From Rhizobacter sp. Root1238 (lineage in GTDB: Bacteria; Pseudomonadota; Gammaproteobacteria; Burkholderiales; Burkholderiaceae_C): DNA of 64,000 bases. A program made the position numbers and the translations under genes. The stretch spans positions 145,294-209,293 of the forward strand of contig NZ_LMDM01000034.1 in assembly GCF_001425825.1 (NCBI RefSeq), written 5' to 3'. The notes under the pieces were generated by a model, which was given only the letters and a program-made list of their open reading frames with translations, was not told where the DNA came from and did no database searches. This document shows positions 56,055 through 64,000 of the stretch, in pieces. Within the stretch, counting starts at the first letter, position 1, and the number at the start of each line of letters is the position of its first letter.

Positions 56055-57817
56055 GCCTGCCGCAGGGACTGCGCGGCGGCGGCGGCGGTGTTGTCGGCGG
56101 GCGCCGGTGCGGGCGACAGCGCGACCGCACCGCTGTCGGCCGCCGCGGTCGCCGCGAGCGGCAGGTGCAGCAGGCGCTGGTCGCGCGACACCAGCAGCGT
56201 CGCCGTGCCGTCGTCCGGCAGCAGGCGCAGCAGGTCGTCGAGCCGGCGCAGCCGCCAGTCGTCGACGCCGAGCAGCTCGTCACCGGCCGCCAGCCCGGCC
56301 GCTTCGGCCGCACCGCCGCGCAGCACATGGCTCACCTTGATGCCGGTCAGCGCGCTCTCTGACACCCGCAGGCCGAGCCGCTGCGCGAGCGTCGGGGCCT
56401 GCTGTGTCCAACTGACGCCGGCGCGCTGCAGCAAGTCCTTCAGCGGCAGGTCGCCGGTACCGTGCACCCAGGCCTGCAGTTCCTTCGCCATCGAGCGGCC
56501 GCCCACCTCGTGCAGCACGGCCGCGATGTCGTCCTGCGAGATCGGCCCGCCGTCGCTGCGGGCCCACAGGCCGCGCATCACGTCGTCGAGCGTGCCCTGG
56601 CCGCGCGTGCGCAGCGTCAGGTCAAGCGCGAGCGCGACCAGCGAGCCCTTGGTGTAGTAGCTGATCGTCGAGTTCGGCGTGTTCTCGTCGCCGCGGTAGT
56701 ACTTGACCCAGGCATCGAAGCTCGATTGCGCGACGCTCTGCACCTGGCGGCCCGGCGCGGCCAGCACACCGGTCACCGTCTTGGCCAGCAGCTTCAGGTA
56801 GCGCGCCTCGTCGATCAGGCCGGCGCGCAGCAGCAGCAGGTCGTCGTAGTACGAGGTGAAGCCCTCGAAGAACCACAACAACTCGGTGTAGTTCTCCTGC
56901 GTGTAGTCGTAGCGGGCGAACTCGGCCGGCCGCAGGCGCTTGACGTTCCAGGTGTGGAAATACTCGTGGCTGATCAGGCCGAGCAGCGTGACGTAGCCCT
57001 CGCCCAGCTCGGCACGCGCCTCGGCCTTCGCATCGGCCCGCGTGCGCTGCGGCAGGTCGCGCCGGGCGGCGATCAGCGCGGTGCTGGCCCGGTGCTCCAG
57101 GCCGCCGTAGCCGTCGTCCACCGCGTTCAGCATGAACACGTAGCGCTTGAAATGCGGCTTCCTGCGGCCATGCCAGAACGCGATCTCGGTCTCGCAGATG
57201 CGGCGCGCGTCGGCCAGCAGGCGTTCGCCGTCGAAGTCGGGCAGTGCACCGGCCACGATGAACTCGTGCGGCACGCCGGCCGCCTTGAACTCGCCGCGCC
57301 AGAAGTCGCCCAGTTCGACCGGGTGGTCGACCAGCTCGTCGTAGTCGGCGGCCTGGTACAGGCCCTGGCCGCGTGCGTCGATCTTGACCGCCGGCAGCGC
57401 GGTGCCGACGCGCCAGCCCTTCGGCAGCCCGCGCATCTCGACGCCATGCGCCTCGGCCTCGCGCCCCTCGACCCGCAGGAAGATGCTGGTGCCGTTGAAG
57501 AAGCCGCGCCGCGCATCGAGGAAGGCGGTGCGCACCGAGGTGTCGAACGCATAGACCAGGTAGCTGACGGTCAGCGCGCCGCGGCCGTCGCAGGCGGCCA
57601 GCCAGGTGGCCTTGTCGAGCTGCTGCAGCGCGATCTCGCGCGAACCCTGGCGCGCCTGCACCTGCGACAGGTGGCGCACGAACTCGCGCACCAGGTAGCT
57701 GCCGGGGATCCACGCCGGCAGGCTCAGGCGCTGTTGGGCGGCCGGCTGCGGCACGGTGAGCGTCACGCGGAACTGGTGCGCGTGCACATCGGCGATCTCG
57801 ATGCGGTAGGAAATCAT
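56039..57817 (-). CDS. M61-family (glycyl) aminopeptidase
   Basis: Metallopeptidase, 592 residues. The zinc motif is H284-E-Y-F-H288 (LISHEYFHTWNVKRLRP), with the third ligand Glu in WFFEGFTSYYDDLL. The N-terminal beta domain opens with the family RIEIADVHAHQFRVTL and WIPGSYLVREF. A C-terminal PDZ domain (about 490-560) binds substrate tails. No signal peptide, so cytoplasmic or exported without Sec. Paired with DUF3108 as in other Burkholderiales. Confidence 0.94.
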   Translation of the reverse strand: MISYRIEIADVHAHQFRVTLTVPQPAAQQRLSLPAWIPGSYLVREFVRHLSQVQARQGSREIALQQLDKATWLAACDGRGALTVSYLVYAFDTSVRTAFLDARRGFFNGTSIFLRVEGREAEAHGVEMRGLPKGWRVGTALPAVKIDARGQGLYQAADYDELVDHPVELGDFWRGEFKAAGVPHEFIVAGALPDFDGERLLADARRICETEIAFWHGRRKPHFKRYVFMLNAVDDGYGGLEHRASTALIAARRDLPQRTRADAKAEARAELGEGYVTLLGLISHEYFHTWNVKRLRPAEFARYDYTQENYTELLWFFEGFTSYYDDLLLLRAGLIDEARYLKLLAKTVTGVLAAPGRQVQSVAQSSFDAWVKYYRGDENTPNSTISYYTKGSLVALALDLTLRTRGQGTLDDVMRGLWARSDGGPISQDDIAAVLHEVGGRSMAKELQAWVHGTGDLPLKDLLQRAGVSWTQQAPTLAQRLGLRVSESALTGIKVSHVLRGGAAEAAGLAAGDELLGVDDWRLRRLDDLLRLLPDDGTATLLVSRDQRLLHLPLAATAAADSGAVALSPAPAPADNTAAAAAQSLRQAWMRG

Positions 57818-57922
57818 GGGATCAGGTCGCGAGCAGGCGCTCGCGCAGCGGTTTCTGCGGGCGCCATTGTCACCGAGTCACCTCGTTGCCGCAGGGCCGG
57901 TCCCGCCCCCGCGCAGCGGGGT

Positions 57923-58642
57923 TCACTTGCTGCTGACGAGCAGCTGCTTCTCGATCTGGTCGAGCGGCATCGCGCCGGGGAAGCGCGTGCCGTCGGCGAA
58001 CACCAGCGCCGGCGTGCCGTTGATGCGGTATTTCTTGCCCATCGCGAGGTTGCGCTCGAACGGCGTCTCGCAGTTGCCCATCGACCGCGGCGGCTGCTCG
58101 CTGCGCAGCATCCAGCCGAGCCAGGCCTTGCTCGGCTCCTTCGAACACCAGATGTCGCGCGACTTCTGCGGCGAATCGCCGCCGAGGATCGGGTACAGGA
58201 AGGTGTAGACGGTGACGTCCTTGACCTTCTGCAGGTCGGCCTCGAAGCGGCGGCAGTAGCCGCAGTTCGGGTCGGCGAAGACGGCGATGCGGCGTGCGCC
58301 GGTGCCGTTCTTCCAGACCACCGCGTCCTTCAGCGGCAAGGTCGCGAAGTCGATCGCGGTCAGCTTGTTGATGCGCGCCTCGGTCAGGTTGGTGCGCGCC
58401 TTCGTGTCGATCAGTGAGCCCTCGATCAGGTAGTTGCCCTGCTCGTCGGTGTAGAGGATCTCGGTGCCCATGCGCACTTCGTAGAGACCGGGGATCGGCG
58501 TCTTGCCGACCTCGTCGATCTTCGGCAGGTTGGTCAGGCGCTCGGCGAGGTTCTTGCGGATCTGCGCCTCGTCGGCGTGGGCCAGCGGGGCCAGCGCCAA
58601 CGCGGCGGCGAGGAAGGATCGGATCAGCGGTGTGCGCAGCAT
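57923..58642 (-). CDS. dsbC: Periplasmic thiol:disulfide isomerase DsbC
   Basis: 239 residues. A Sec signal peptide (IRSFLAAALALAPLAHADE) is followed by the N-terminal dimerisation domain (GLYEVRMGTEILYTDEQGNY) and the thioredoxin-fold domain with the active-site CGYC in FADPNCGYCRRFEADL and the cis-proline in GTPALVFADG. It reshuffles wrong disulfides in exported proteins and is kept reduced by DsbD. The following 105 bases contain a GC-rich hairpin without a T run. Confidence 0.95.
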   Translation of the reverse strand: MLRTPLIRSFLAAALALAPLAHADEAQIRKNLAERLTNLPKIDEVGKTPIPGLYEVRMGTEILYTDEQGNYLIEGSLIDTKARTNLTEARINKLTAIDFATLPLKDAVVWKNGTGARRIAVFADPNCGYCRRFEADLQKVKDVTVYTFLYPILGGDSPQKSRDIWCSKEPSKAWLGWMLRSEQPPRSMGNCETPFERNLAMGKKYRINGTPALVFADGTRFPGAMPLDQIEKQLLVSSK

Positions 58643-58656
58643 GGCAAGGCCTTCAA

Positions 58657-59769
58657 TCAGGTGTCGAGCGCCCGGGCGGTCAGCCAGCGCTTCAGCGGGG
58701 ACAGGTGGTTGACCAGAGTCATGCCGCGGTTGCGAAGTTCCCGCACCGCGGCCTGATCCGTCGAAAACAACCGCCACAGACCGCCGGTCAATTCTCCCAT
58801 CGCCCGGGTCGGGGCCAGGCGTGAGCGTTCGTAACGGCGCAGCAGCTTGGCATCGGACAGGTCGCGCCACGGCTCCCGCTCTGCCAACACCTGCGACAGC
58901 GACACCACGTCGGCCAGCCCCAGGTTCAGGCCCTGCCCGGCCAGCGGGTGCACGACGTGCGCCGCATCGCCCAGCAGCACCCAGCCGGGGCCGCACCAGG
59001 CGCTGGCGTTCGCCTGCACCAGCGGCCAGCCGGCGCGCGCCGAGGCCAGCGCCAGCCGGCCGCAGGCGCCGCCGGTGGCATCGTTCAGTGCCTGCTCGAA
59101 GGCCGCGGTATCCAGCGCCAGCAGCGCCTGCGCCCGGGCCTGCGGCAGCGACCACACCAGCGCATGCGAGCAGCCTGGCTGCGGCAGGTCGAACGGCAGC
59201 AGCGCGAGGATGTCGGGCGCGCGGAACCACTGGCGCGCGGTGTGGCGGTGCGGCTGGTCGGCCACCAGGCGCGCCGCGATCGCGACCTGCCCGTAGTCGT
59301 GGCGCTCGAAGCGCACGCCCAGCGCGGCCCGCGAGGCCGAGGCCTTGCCTTCGCACAGGGCCGTCAGCGGCGCCTGCACATCAGCGTCGGGCGCCAGCAG
59401 CTCGACGTGGGGCGAATAGCGCACCGCGGTGGCGAGCGCCTGCTCCAGCGCGGCCACGTCGGTGATGAAGGCCAGCTCGGCCACGTGCTGCTGCCAGGCC
59501 GAAAATTCGAGCGCGGCGCCGGCCGCATCGCCTTCGACGCGCATCTCGTGCACCGCGGTCGCGGCGCCGGGCGGCAACGCCTCCCAGACCTTCAGCGACT
59601 TCAGCAGCGCGACCGAGCCCGGGTTCAGCGCATAGGCGCGCACATCCTCGCCGGCATGCGCCGGGGCATCGGGCACCAGGGCCACGCGCAAGCCCTGGCG
59701 GGCCAGCGACAAGGCGAGCGCCTGGCCGACGATGCCGGCCCCTCGGACACACAGATCGAAGCGTTTCAT
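58657..59769 (-). CDS. UbiH/UbiF/VisC-family FAD monooxygenase
   Basis: 370 residues. The FAD dinucleotide site is CVRGAGIVGQALALSLARQG and the second FAD motif GDAAHVVHPLAGQGLNLGLADV, both typical of the ubiquinone hydroxylases. The exact ring position (UbiH, UbiI or UbiF role) cannot be told from the sequence alone. It lies 14 bases upstream of dsbC and is divergent from the AsmA gene. Confidence 0.92.
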   Translation of the reverse strand: MKRFDLCVRGAGIVGQALALSLARQGLRVALVPDAPAHAGEDVRAYALNPGSVALLKSLKVWEALPPGAATAVHEMRVEGDAAGAALEFSAWQQHVAELAFITDVAALEQALATAVRYSPHVELLAPDADVQAPLTALCEGKASASRAALGVRFERHDYGQVAIAARLVADQPHRHTARQWFRAPDILALLPFDLPQPGCSHALVWSLPQARAQALLALDTAAFEQALNDATGGACGRLALASARAGWPLVQANASAWCGPGWVLLGDAAHVVHPLAGQGLNLGLADVVSLSQVLAEREPWRDLSDAKLLRRYERSRLAPTRAMGELTGGLWRLFSTDQAAVRELRNRGMTLVNHLSPLKRWLTARALDT

Positions 59770-59858
59770 GAGGTTTCATTGTAGGGATCGGCACCACCCT
59801 GGCGCCCTTGAGGGCAGAATCGGTGCCCCCACGCTGTGCCCATGCGGTCAACCCTTCG

Positions 59859-62321
59859 ATGAAACCCTGGATCCGCAAACTCCTGCTGGCGCTGGCGGTG
59901 CTGGTGCTGCTGCTCGGCGCCGTGCTCGCCTGGCTGATCTCGACCTTCGACCCGAACGCCTACAAGGGCCTCGCGATCGACTGGATGAAGACCCACCGCG
60001 CCCGCACGCTCGCGATCGACGGGCCCATCAAGCTGTCGGTGTTCCCGCGGCTGGCGGTGCAGCTGTCGGCGGTCAAGCTCAGCGAGAAGGGCCGCGCCGA
60101 CGAATTCGCCGCGCTCGACGAGGCTTCGCTGTCGGTCGCGGTGCTGCCGCTGCTGCGCCAGCAACTGGTGGTCGACCATGTCAGCGCCCGCGGGCTGCGG
60201 CTGGTGTACCGCCGCGATGCGCAGGGCAAGACCAACATCGACGACCTGATCGCCGGCGACGCGCCACCGCCCGGCGCCCCGGCCACGCCGGCCAGCCAGG
60301 CGACCTCGGGCGCGCCGCTGCGCTTCGACGTCAGCAGCGTGCAACTCGACGACCTGCGCCTGAGCCTGCGCGACGAGCGCGACCAGCTGTCCGGCGAGGT
60401 CACGCTGAACTCGCTGCACACCGGCCGGCTGGCCGACCAGGTGGAATCGCCGGTCAAGCTGCAGGCCGAACTCGCGATGAAGGCGCCGGCCGTCAAGGGC
60501 AAGCTCAGCGGGGAGACCAAGCTGACGCTGCTGCTCGCGCAGCAGGGCGTGAAGCTGCGCGACATGCAGCTCGGCTGGCAGGGCGATGCATTCGGCGTGC
60601 AGGCGATGGACGTGAAGATCCAGGGCGCGCTCGGCTACGACGGCCAGCGCGGCACGCTCGATGCGCAGGACCTCGACCTGGGGCTCGCCGCGACGCTCGG
60701 CTCGCTGAAGCTGGCCGGCAGCCGGGTGCAGATCAAGCACTTCGCGTTCGACCCGGCGGCGCGCAACCTGTCGCTGAACGCGCTGCAGGTCAAGCTGGCC
60801 GGTACGCAGGGTGGCCAGCCGCTGTCGGCCACGCTCGACTGGCCGGAGCTGAACGTGAAAGGCGAGGCACTGACCGGCAGCGCGCTCAGCGGCAAGCTGT
60901 CGCTCGAAGGGCCGACCGCGGTCGACGCCAGCTTCAAGTCGGCCGCGCCGGGCGGCAGCTTCGACATGGTCAAGGTGCCCGGCTTCGAGGCCACGTTCAA
61001 GGGCAGCATGAAGGGCACCGGCCCGGGCAACGCCGGCCAGCGCGAGCTGGCGGGCACGGTGCGCGCCGACCTGCAGCTGCAGCCGGCGAAGAGCGCGTTC
61101 GCGCTCGACGCGCTGGCGGCCCAGCTGAAGATCCAGGAGCCGTCGCTGCAGCCGCTGGTGCTGGACATGCGCGGCAAGGCCGATGCGTCGGCGCAGGCGG
61201 CGCACTGGTCGCTGGCCGGGCAGATCAATGCCAACCCGTTCCGCAGCGACGGCAACGTCACGCTGGCCGGCACGCCGATCACGGTGAAGGCCTCGGCCAA
61301 CTTCGAGGCGCTGGACCTGAACCGGCTGCTGCCGCCGTCCAGCACCGCACCCGCGCCGGCGCCGGCCGCCACCGACAAGCCCGGTGCCGACACGCCGGTC
61401 GACCTGTCGCCGCTGCGCGCGCTGCAGGGCGAGTTCAGCCTGCACATCGGCAACTTCGCGTACCAGACCTACCGCGTCAGCGATGCCGCGCTCGAAGCCT
61501 CGCTGCAGGGCGGCATGCTGCGCGTCAGCAAGCTGTACGGCAAGACCTGGGGCGGCGTGCTCGACGCGACCGCGTTCGCCGATGCGCGGGCGAGCCGCGT
61601 CGCGGTGAAGGCGACGGCCACCGGCGTCAACGTCAACACGCTGCTGAAGGATGTCGCGAAGAAGGACCTCCTCGAAGGCACCGGCCGCGTCGTCGCCGAC
61701 ATCGAGACGGCCGGGCGCAGCGTCAACGAGATGAAGGCGCGGCTGAAGGGCACGGCTGCGCTGCAATTGCGCGACGGCGCGATCAAGGGCGTGAACCTCG
61801 CGAAGAGCCTGCGCCAGGCCAAGGCGGCGCTGTCGATGAAGCAGGACAGCTCGCAGAAGGCGACGCAGGCCGAGAAGACCGATTTCTCGGAGCTGACGGC
61901 CAGCTTCGTGATCACCGACGGCATCGCGCGCAACGCCGACCTCGACGCCAAGAGCCCGTTCCTGCGGCTGAACGGTTCGGGCACGCTCGACGTCGGCCGC
62001 GGCCGCATCGACTACACCGCGCGCGCGACGGTGGCCAACACCACGAAAGGCCAGGACGGCGCCGACCTCGCGGCACTGAAGGGCGTCACGGTGCCGGTGC
62101 TGCTGACCGGGCCGTTCGACGCGATCGACTGGAAGATCCAATGGTCGCAGATCGCGGCCCAGATGATCAAGAGCGAGGTGACCGGCAAGGCCGAGGAAAA
62201 GCTGAAGGAGAGCCTGCGCGGCAAGCTCGGGCTGCCGTCGGCGGCGAGCGGCGCGGCCTCCGGACCGCAGCCATCGACCAAGGACCAACTGAAAGACAAG
62301 CTGAAGGGGCTGTTCAAGTGA
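59859..62321 (+). CDS. AsmA-family protein
   Basis: 820 residues. One N-terminal membrane helix (LLLALAVLVLLLGAVLAWLI) anchors a long periplasmic beta-rich domain; DPNAYKGLAIDWMKTHRART and RTLAIDGPIKLSVFPRLAVQ are the AsmA N-terminal signature, and the C-terminal part repeats the family pattern (GVNLAKSLRQAKAAL). AsmA-like proteins are thought to move phospholipid between membranes or affect outer-membrane assembly. The ATG at 59859 begins MKPWIRKLLLALAVL; upstream in-frame ATG at 59808 is less likely. Confidence 0.93.
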   Translation: MKPWIRKLLLALAVLVLLLGAVLAWLISTFDPNAYKGLAIDWMKTHRARTLAIDGPIKLSVFPRLAVQLSAVKLSEKGRADEFAALDEASLSVAVLPLLRQQLVVDHVSARGLRLVYRRDAQGKTNIDDLIAGDAPPPGAPATPASQATSGAPLRFDVSSVQLDDLRLSLRDERDQLSGEVTLNSLHTGRLADQVESPVKLQAELAMKAPAVKGKLSGETKLTLLLAQQGVKLRDMQLGWQGDAFGVQAMDVKIQGALGYDGQRGTLDAQDLDLGLAATLGSLKLAGSRVQIKHFAFDPAARNLSLNALQVKLAGTQGGQPLSATLDWPELNVKGEALTGSALSGKLSLEGPTAVDASFKSAAPGGSFDMVKVPGFEATFKGSMKGTGPGNAGQRELAGTVRADLQLQPAKSAFALDALAAQLKIQEPSLQPLVLDMRGKADASAQAAHWSLAGQINANPFRSDGNVTLAGTPITVKASANFEALDLNRLLPPSSTAPAPAPAATDKPGADTPVDLSPLRALQGEFSLHIGNFAYQTYRVSDAALEASLQGGMLRVSKLYGKTWGGVLDATAFADARASRVAVKATATGVNVNTLLKDVAKKDLLEGTGRVVADIETAGRSVNEMKARLKGTAALQLRDGAIKGVNLAKSLRQAKAALSMKQDSSQKATQAEKTDFSELTASFVITDGIARNADLDAKSPFLRLNGSGTLDVGRGRIDYTARATVANTTKGQDGADLAALKGVTVPVLLTGPFDAIDWKIQWSQIAAQMIKSEVTGKAEEKLKESLRGKLGLPSAASGAASGPQPSTKDQLKDKLKGLFK

Positions 62322-63205
62322 GCGAGTTGTCGGAGGGGGATGTCGCGGTCACGTTGCGCAGCGTGCACGTGTACCCGGTGAAGAGCTGTGCCGGCGTGGC
62401 GCTCGATGAATCGCTGCTGATCGAGACCGGCCTCGAATTCGACCGCGCCTGGATGGTGGTCGACGCCGCCGGCCGCTTCGTCAGCCAGCGCGAGCTGCCG
62501 CGCATGGCGCTGGTCCGCACGACGCTGAAGCACACCGAGCTGGTGCTGCGCGCGCCCGGCATGCTGGCGCTGCACCTCGCGCTCGATGCGGTCGAGGCGC
62601 CGACCCAGGTCACCGTGTGGAACGACACCGTCGCGGCCTACGACATGGGCGAGCTCGCGGCACAGTGGTTCAGCGATTTCCTCGCGGCGCCCGACAGCGG
62701 CGTGACGTTCCCGCTGCGCCTCGCGCGCTTCGACCCGGAACACAAGCGGCTGTCGAACAAGCAGTGGACCGGCGAGCTCGATGCCGAGAATGCGTTCGGC
62801 GACGGCTTCCCGTTGTTGGTGGTGTCGCAGGCATCGCTCGACGAACTGAACGAACGGCTCGCGCGCAAGGGCGTCGCGGCGATGACGATGGCGCGTTTCC
62901 GGCCGAACCTGGTGCTCGACGGGCTCGAATCGCACGGCGAGGATTTCCTCGACGAGATCCGCTTCGACACGCCCGAGGGGCCGGTGCGGCTGCGGCTGGT
63001 CAAGCCCTGCCCGCGCTGTCCGATCCCGAACGTCGACCCCGAGACCGGCGAGCCGGGGCAGGAGCCGGGCGACACGCTGTCGACCTACCGCGCCGACGCG
63101 CGGGTAGACGGCAAGATCACCTTCGGCATGAACGCGGTGATCGTCGAGGGCATCGAATGCGGGTTGCGCGCTGGCATGGTCGGCAGCGCCAGCATCCGAT
63201 TCTGA
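62318..63205 (+). CDS. MOSC domain protein, YcbX/mARC-like
   Basis: 295 residues. An N-terminal MOSC beta-barrel (VHVYPVKSCAGVALDESLL, ETGLEFDRAWMVVD) precedes the C-terminal MOSC domain (FRPNLVLDG, RLVKPCPRCPIPNVDPETGE), whose cysteine is the expected molybdenum ligand. Relatives reduce N-hydroxylated compounds using Moco. The iron-sulfur domain found in some YcbX proteins is absent. Start is GTG at 62318, overlapping the AsmA stop (GTGA). Confidence 0.92.
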   Translation: MSELSEGDVAVTLRSVHVYPVKSCAGVALDESLLIETGLEFDRAWMVVDAAGRFVSQRELPRMALVRTTLKHTELVLRAPGMLALHLALDAVEAPTQVTVWNDTVAAYDMGELAAQWFSDFLAAPDSGVTFPLRLARFDPEHKRLSNKQWTGELDAENAFGDGFPLLVVSQASLDELNERLARKGVAAMTMARFRPNLVLDGLESHGEDFLDEIRFDTPEGPVRLRLVKPCPRCPIPNVDPETGEPGQEPGDTLSTYRADARVDGKITFGMNAVIVEGIECGLRAGMVGSASIRF

Positions 63206-63217
63206 ACGGCGCCTGAG

Positions 63218-64000
63218 GTGGCGCGCTTTCGCAACTGGCAGCTGTTCGCCGTCTGCGTGCTGACCTGGGGCACGACCTGGCATGCCATCACCTGGCAGGT
63301 CGGCGTCACCACGCCCGAATTCGGCGTCGCGCTGCGCTTCGCGCTGGCCGGCGCGGTGATCCTCGCCTTCACCGCGGCACGGGGCGGCACGCTGCGTTTC
63401 GCACCGCGCCAGCACGCCTGGTTCGCACTGCAGGGCGTGTTCCTGTACGGCGTGTCGTACCTGTGCGTCTACCACGCCGAGCGGCTGCTGCCGTCGGGGC
63501 TGGTCGCGGTCGGCTACTCGGCCTCGCCGTTGATCGCCGGCCTCGGCGCACGCTGGCTGTTCGGTGTCGCGATCACGCCGCGCTTCATCGCCGGCGGCCT
63601 GCTCGGGCTGGCCGGCGTCGCGCTGGTGTTCTGGCCGGAGTTCGGCCATGCGCGCGATGCGGCCGGCGCCACGCTGGGCGCGCTGTTCACGGTCGGCGCG
63701 GTGCTGCTGTCGGGCGTCGGCAGCCTCGCGGCCAGCCGCAACGGCGCGCGCGGCCTGCCGTTCTGGCCGGCGCTCGGCTTCGGCATGCTGTATGGCGCGC
63801 TGTGCTGCTTCATCGCGGCGCTGGCCGGCGGGCAGCCGATGGCGCTGCCGGCCATCGCGTCATGGTGGATCGCGCTGCTGTACCTGGCGCTGGCCGGCTC
63901 GGTGCTGACCTTCGCCTGCTTCCTGACGCTGATGCAGCGCCTCGGGCCGGGCCCGGCCGGCAGCATCGGCGTGATGACGCCGCTGCTGGCGCTGCTCGTC
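63218..64000 (+). CDS. EamA/DMT-family transporter, 5' part
   Basis: 261 residues are present and the gene runs off the right edge. About eight hydrophobic helices are seen (LFAVCVLTWGTTWHAITWQV, GVALRFALAGAVILAFTAAR, ASPLIAGLGARWLFGVAI and others), with the two-fold EamA repeat. The family exports metabolites or amino acids; the substrate is unknown. The start is a GTG at 63218, 12 bases after the MOSC gene. Confidence 0.88.
   Translation, partial: MARFRNWQLFAVCVLTWGTTWHAITWQVGVTTPEFGVALRFALAGAVILAFTAARGGTLRFAPRQHAWFALQGVFLYGVSYLCVYHAERLLPSGLVAVGYSASPLIAGLGARWLFGVAITPRFIAGGLLGLAGVALVFWPEFGHARDAAGATLGALFTVGAVLLSGVGSLAASRNGARGLPFWPALGFGMLYGALCCFIAALAGGQPMALPAIASWWIALLYLALAGSVLTFACFLTLMQRLGPGPAGSIGVMTPLLALLV

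Noticed and set aside
57860-57922. Terminator after dsbC
   Set aside because: A GC-rich hairpin (CCCCGC/GCGGGG) is present but no T run follows, so it is not listed as a terminator.
59732-62317. An open frame antisense-like in composition joined in frame to the MOSC gene
   Set aside because: It overlaps the AsmA coding sequence in another frame. The MOSC protein begins at the GTG at 62318, which overlaps the AsmA stop.

Overview
The window is high-GC chromosomal DNA from a betaproteobacterium, most likely Burkholderiales of the Rubrivivax/Leptothrix/Comamonadaceae type. The reasons are codon use strongly biased to G/C at third positions and classic betaproteobacterial synteny: rluC/rne divergent; lepA-lepB-DUF4845-rnc-era-recO-pdxJ-acpS-nagZ; rpmF-plsX-fabHDG-acpP-fabF-hyp-rpoE-rseA-rseB-mucD; and a DUF3108/M61 pair. 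I saw no rRNA, tRNA, CRISPR array, insertion sequence or phage gene.

Layout. (1) 1-4306: 5' end of rluC (minus) diverging from rne (plus), with a roughly 600-base rne leader and a clear rne terminator. (2) 4341-23949: about 19.6 kb of minus-strand housekeeping genes, read from yceD at the right: ribosomal protein L32, phospholipid and fatty acid synthesis, the sigma-E operon with its anti-sigma pair and periplasmic protease, then lepA through nagZ. A 550-base gap at 12404-12951 separates the sigma-E operon from lepA. It holds a strong minus-strand terminator, a possible two-hairpin small RNA, a repeated 17-mer ending in TACAAT and a perfect DnaA box. (3) 23991-26880: maf, a tetrapyrrole-methylase-like gene and a convergent RhlE-type DEAD-box helicase. 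(4) 27108-50556: a surface polysaccharide locus in two converging arms. The plus arm (27108-37825, visibly lower GC) encodes a WxcM-type fusion, a GNAT, a sugar aminotransferase, a flippase, a polymerase candidate, glycosyltransferases, a sugar epimerase and a WecA-type initiating transferase. The minus arm (50556 down to 37841) encodes the WbpB/WbpD/WbpE diacetamido-uronic acid genes, a second flippase, glycosyltransferases, an acetyltransferase, a methyltransferase, an ArnB/PglE-like aminotransferase, a PglC-type initiating transferase, a CapD/WbpM-type dehydratase and a membrane sulfatase-fold enzyme. (5) 50677-54085: lysS followed 18 bases later by an orphan membrane protein with a C-terminal HEKVH motif, a 72-residue gene and a small methyltransferase. 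(6) 54092-64000: enoyl-CoA hydratase, DUF3108 protein, M61 peptidase, DsbC, a UbiH-family monooxygenase (all minus), then an AsmA-family protein, a MOSC protein and the start of an EamA transporter (plus).

The genes fit together as envelope building plus envelope stress control: fatty acid and phospholipid synthesis beside the sigma-E system, and two sets of activated-sugar, initiation and flipping functions that could serve two glycans or one complex O-antigen/capsule. The least explained parts are the HEKVH protein with its small neighbour behind lysS, the lepA upstream gap, and the doubled polysaccharide machinery.
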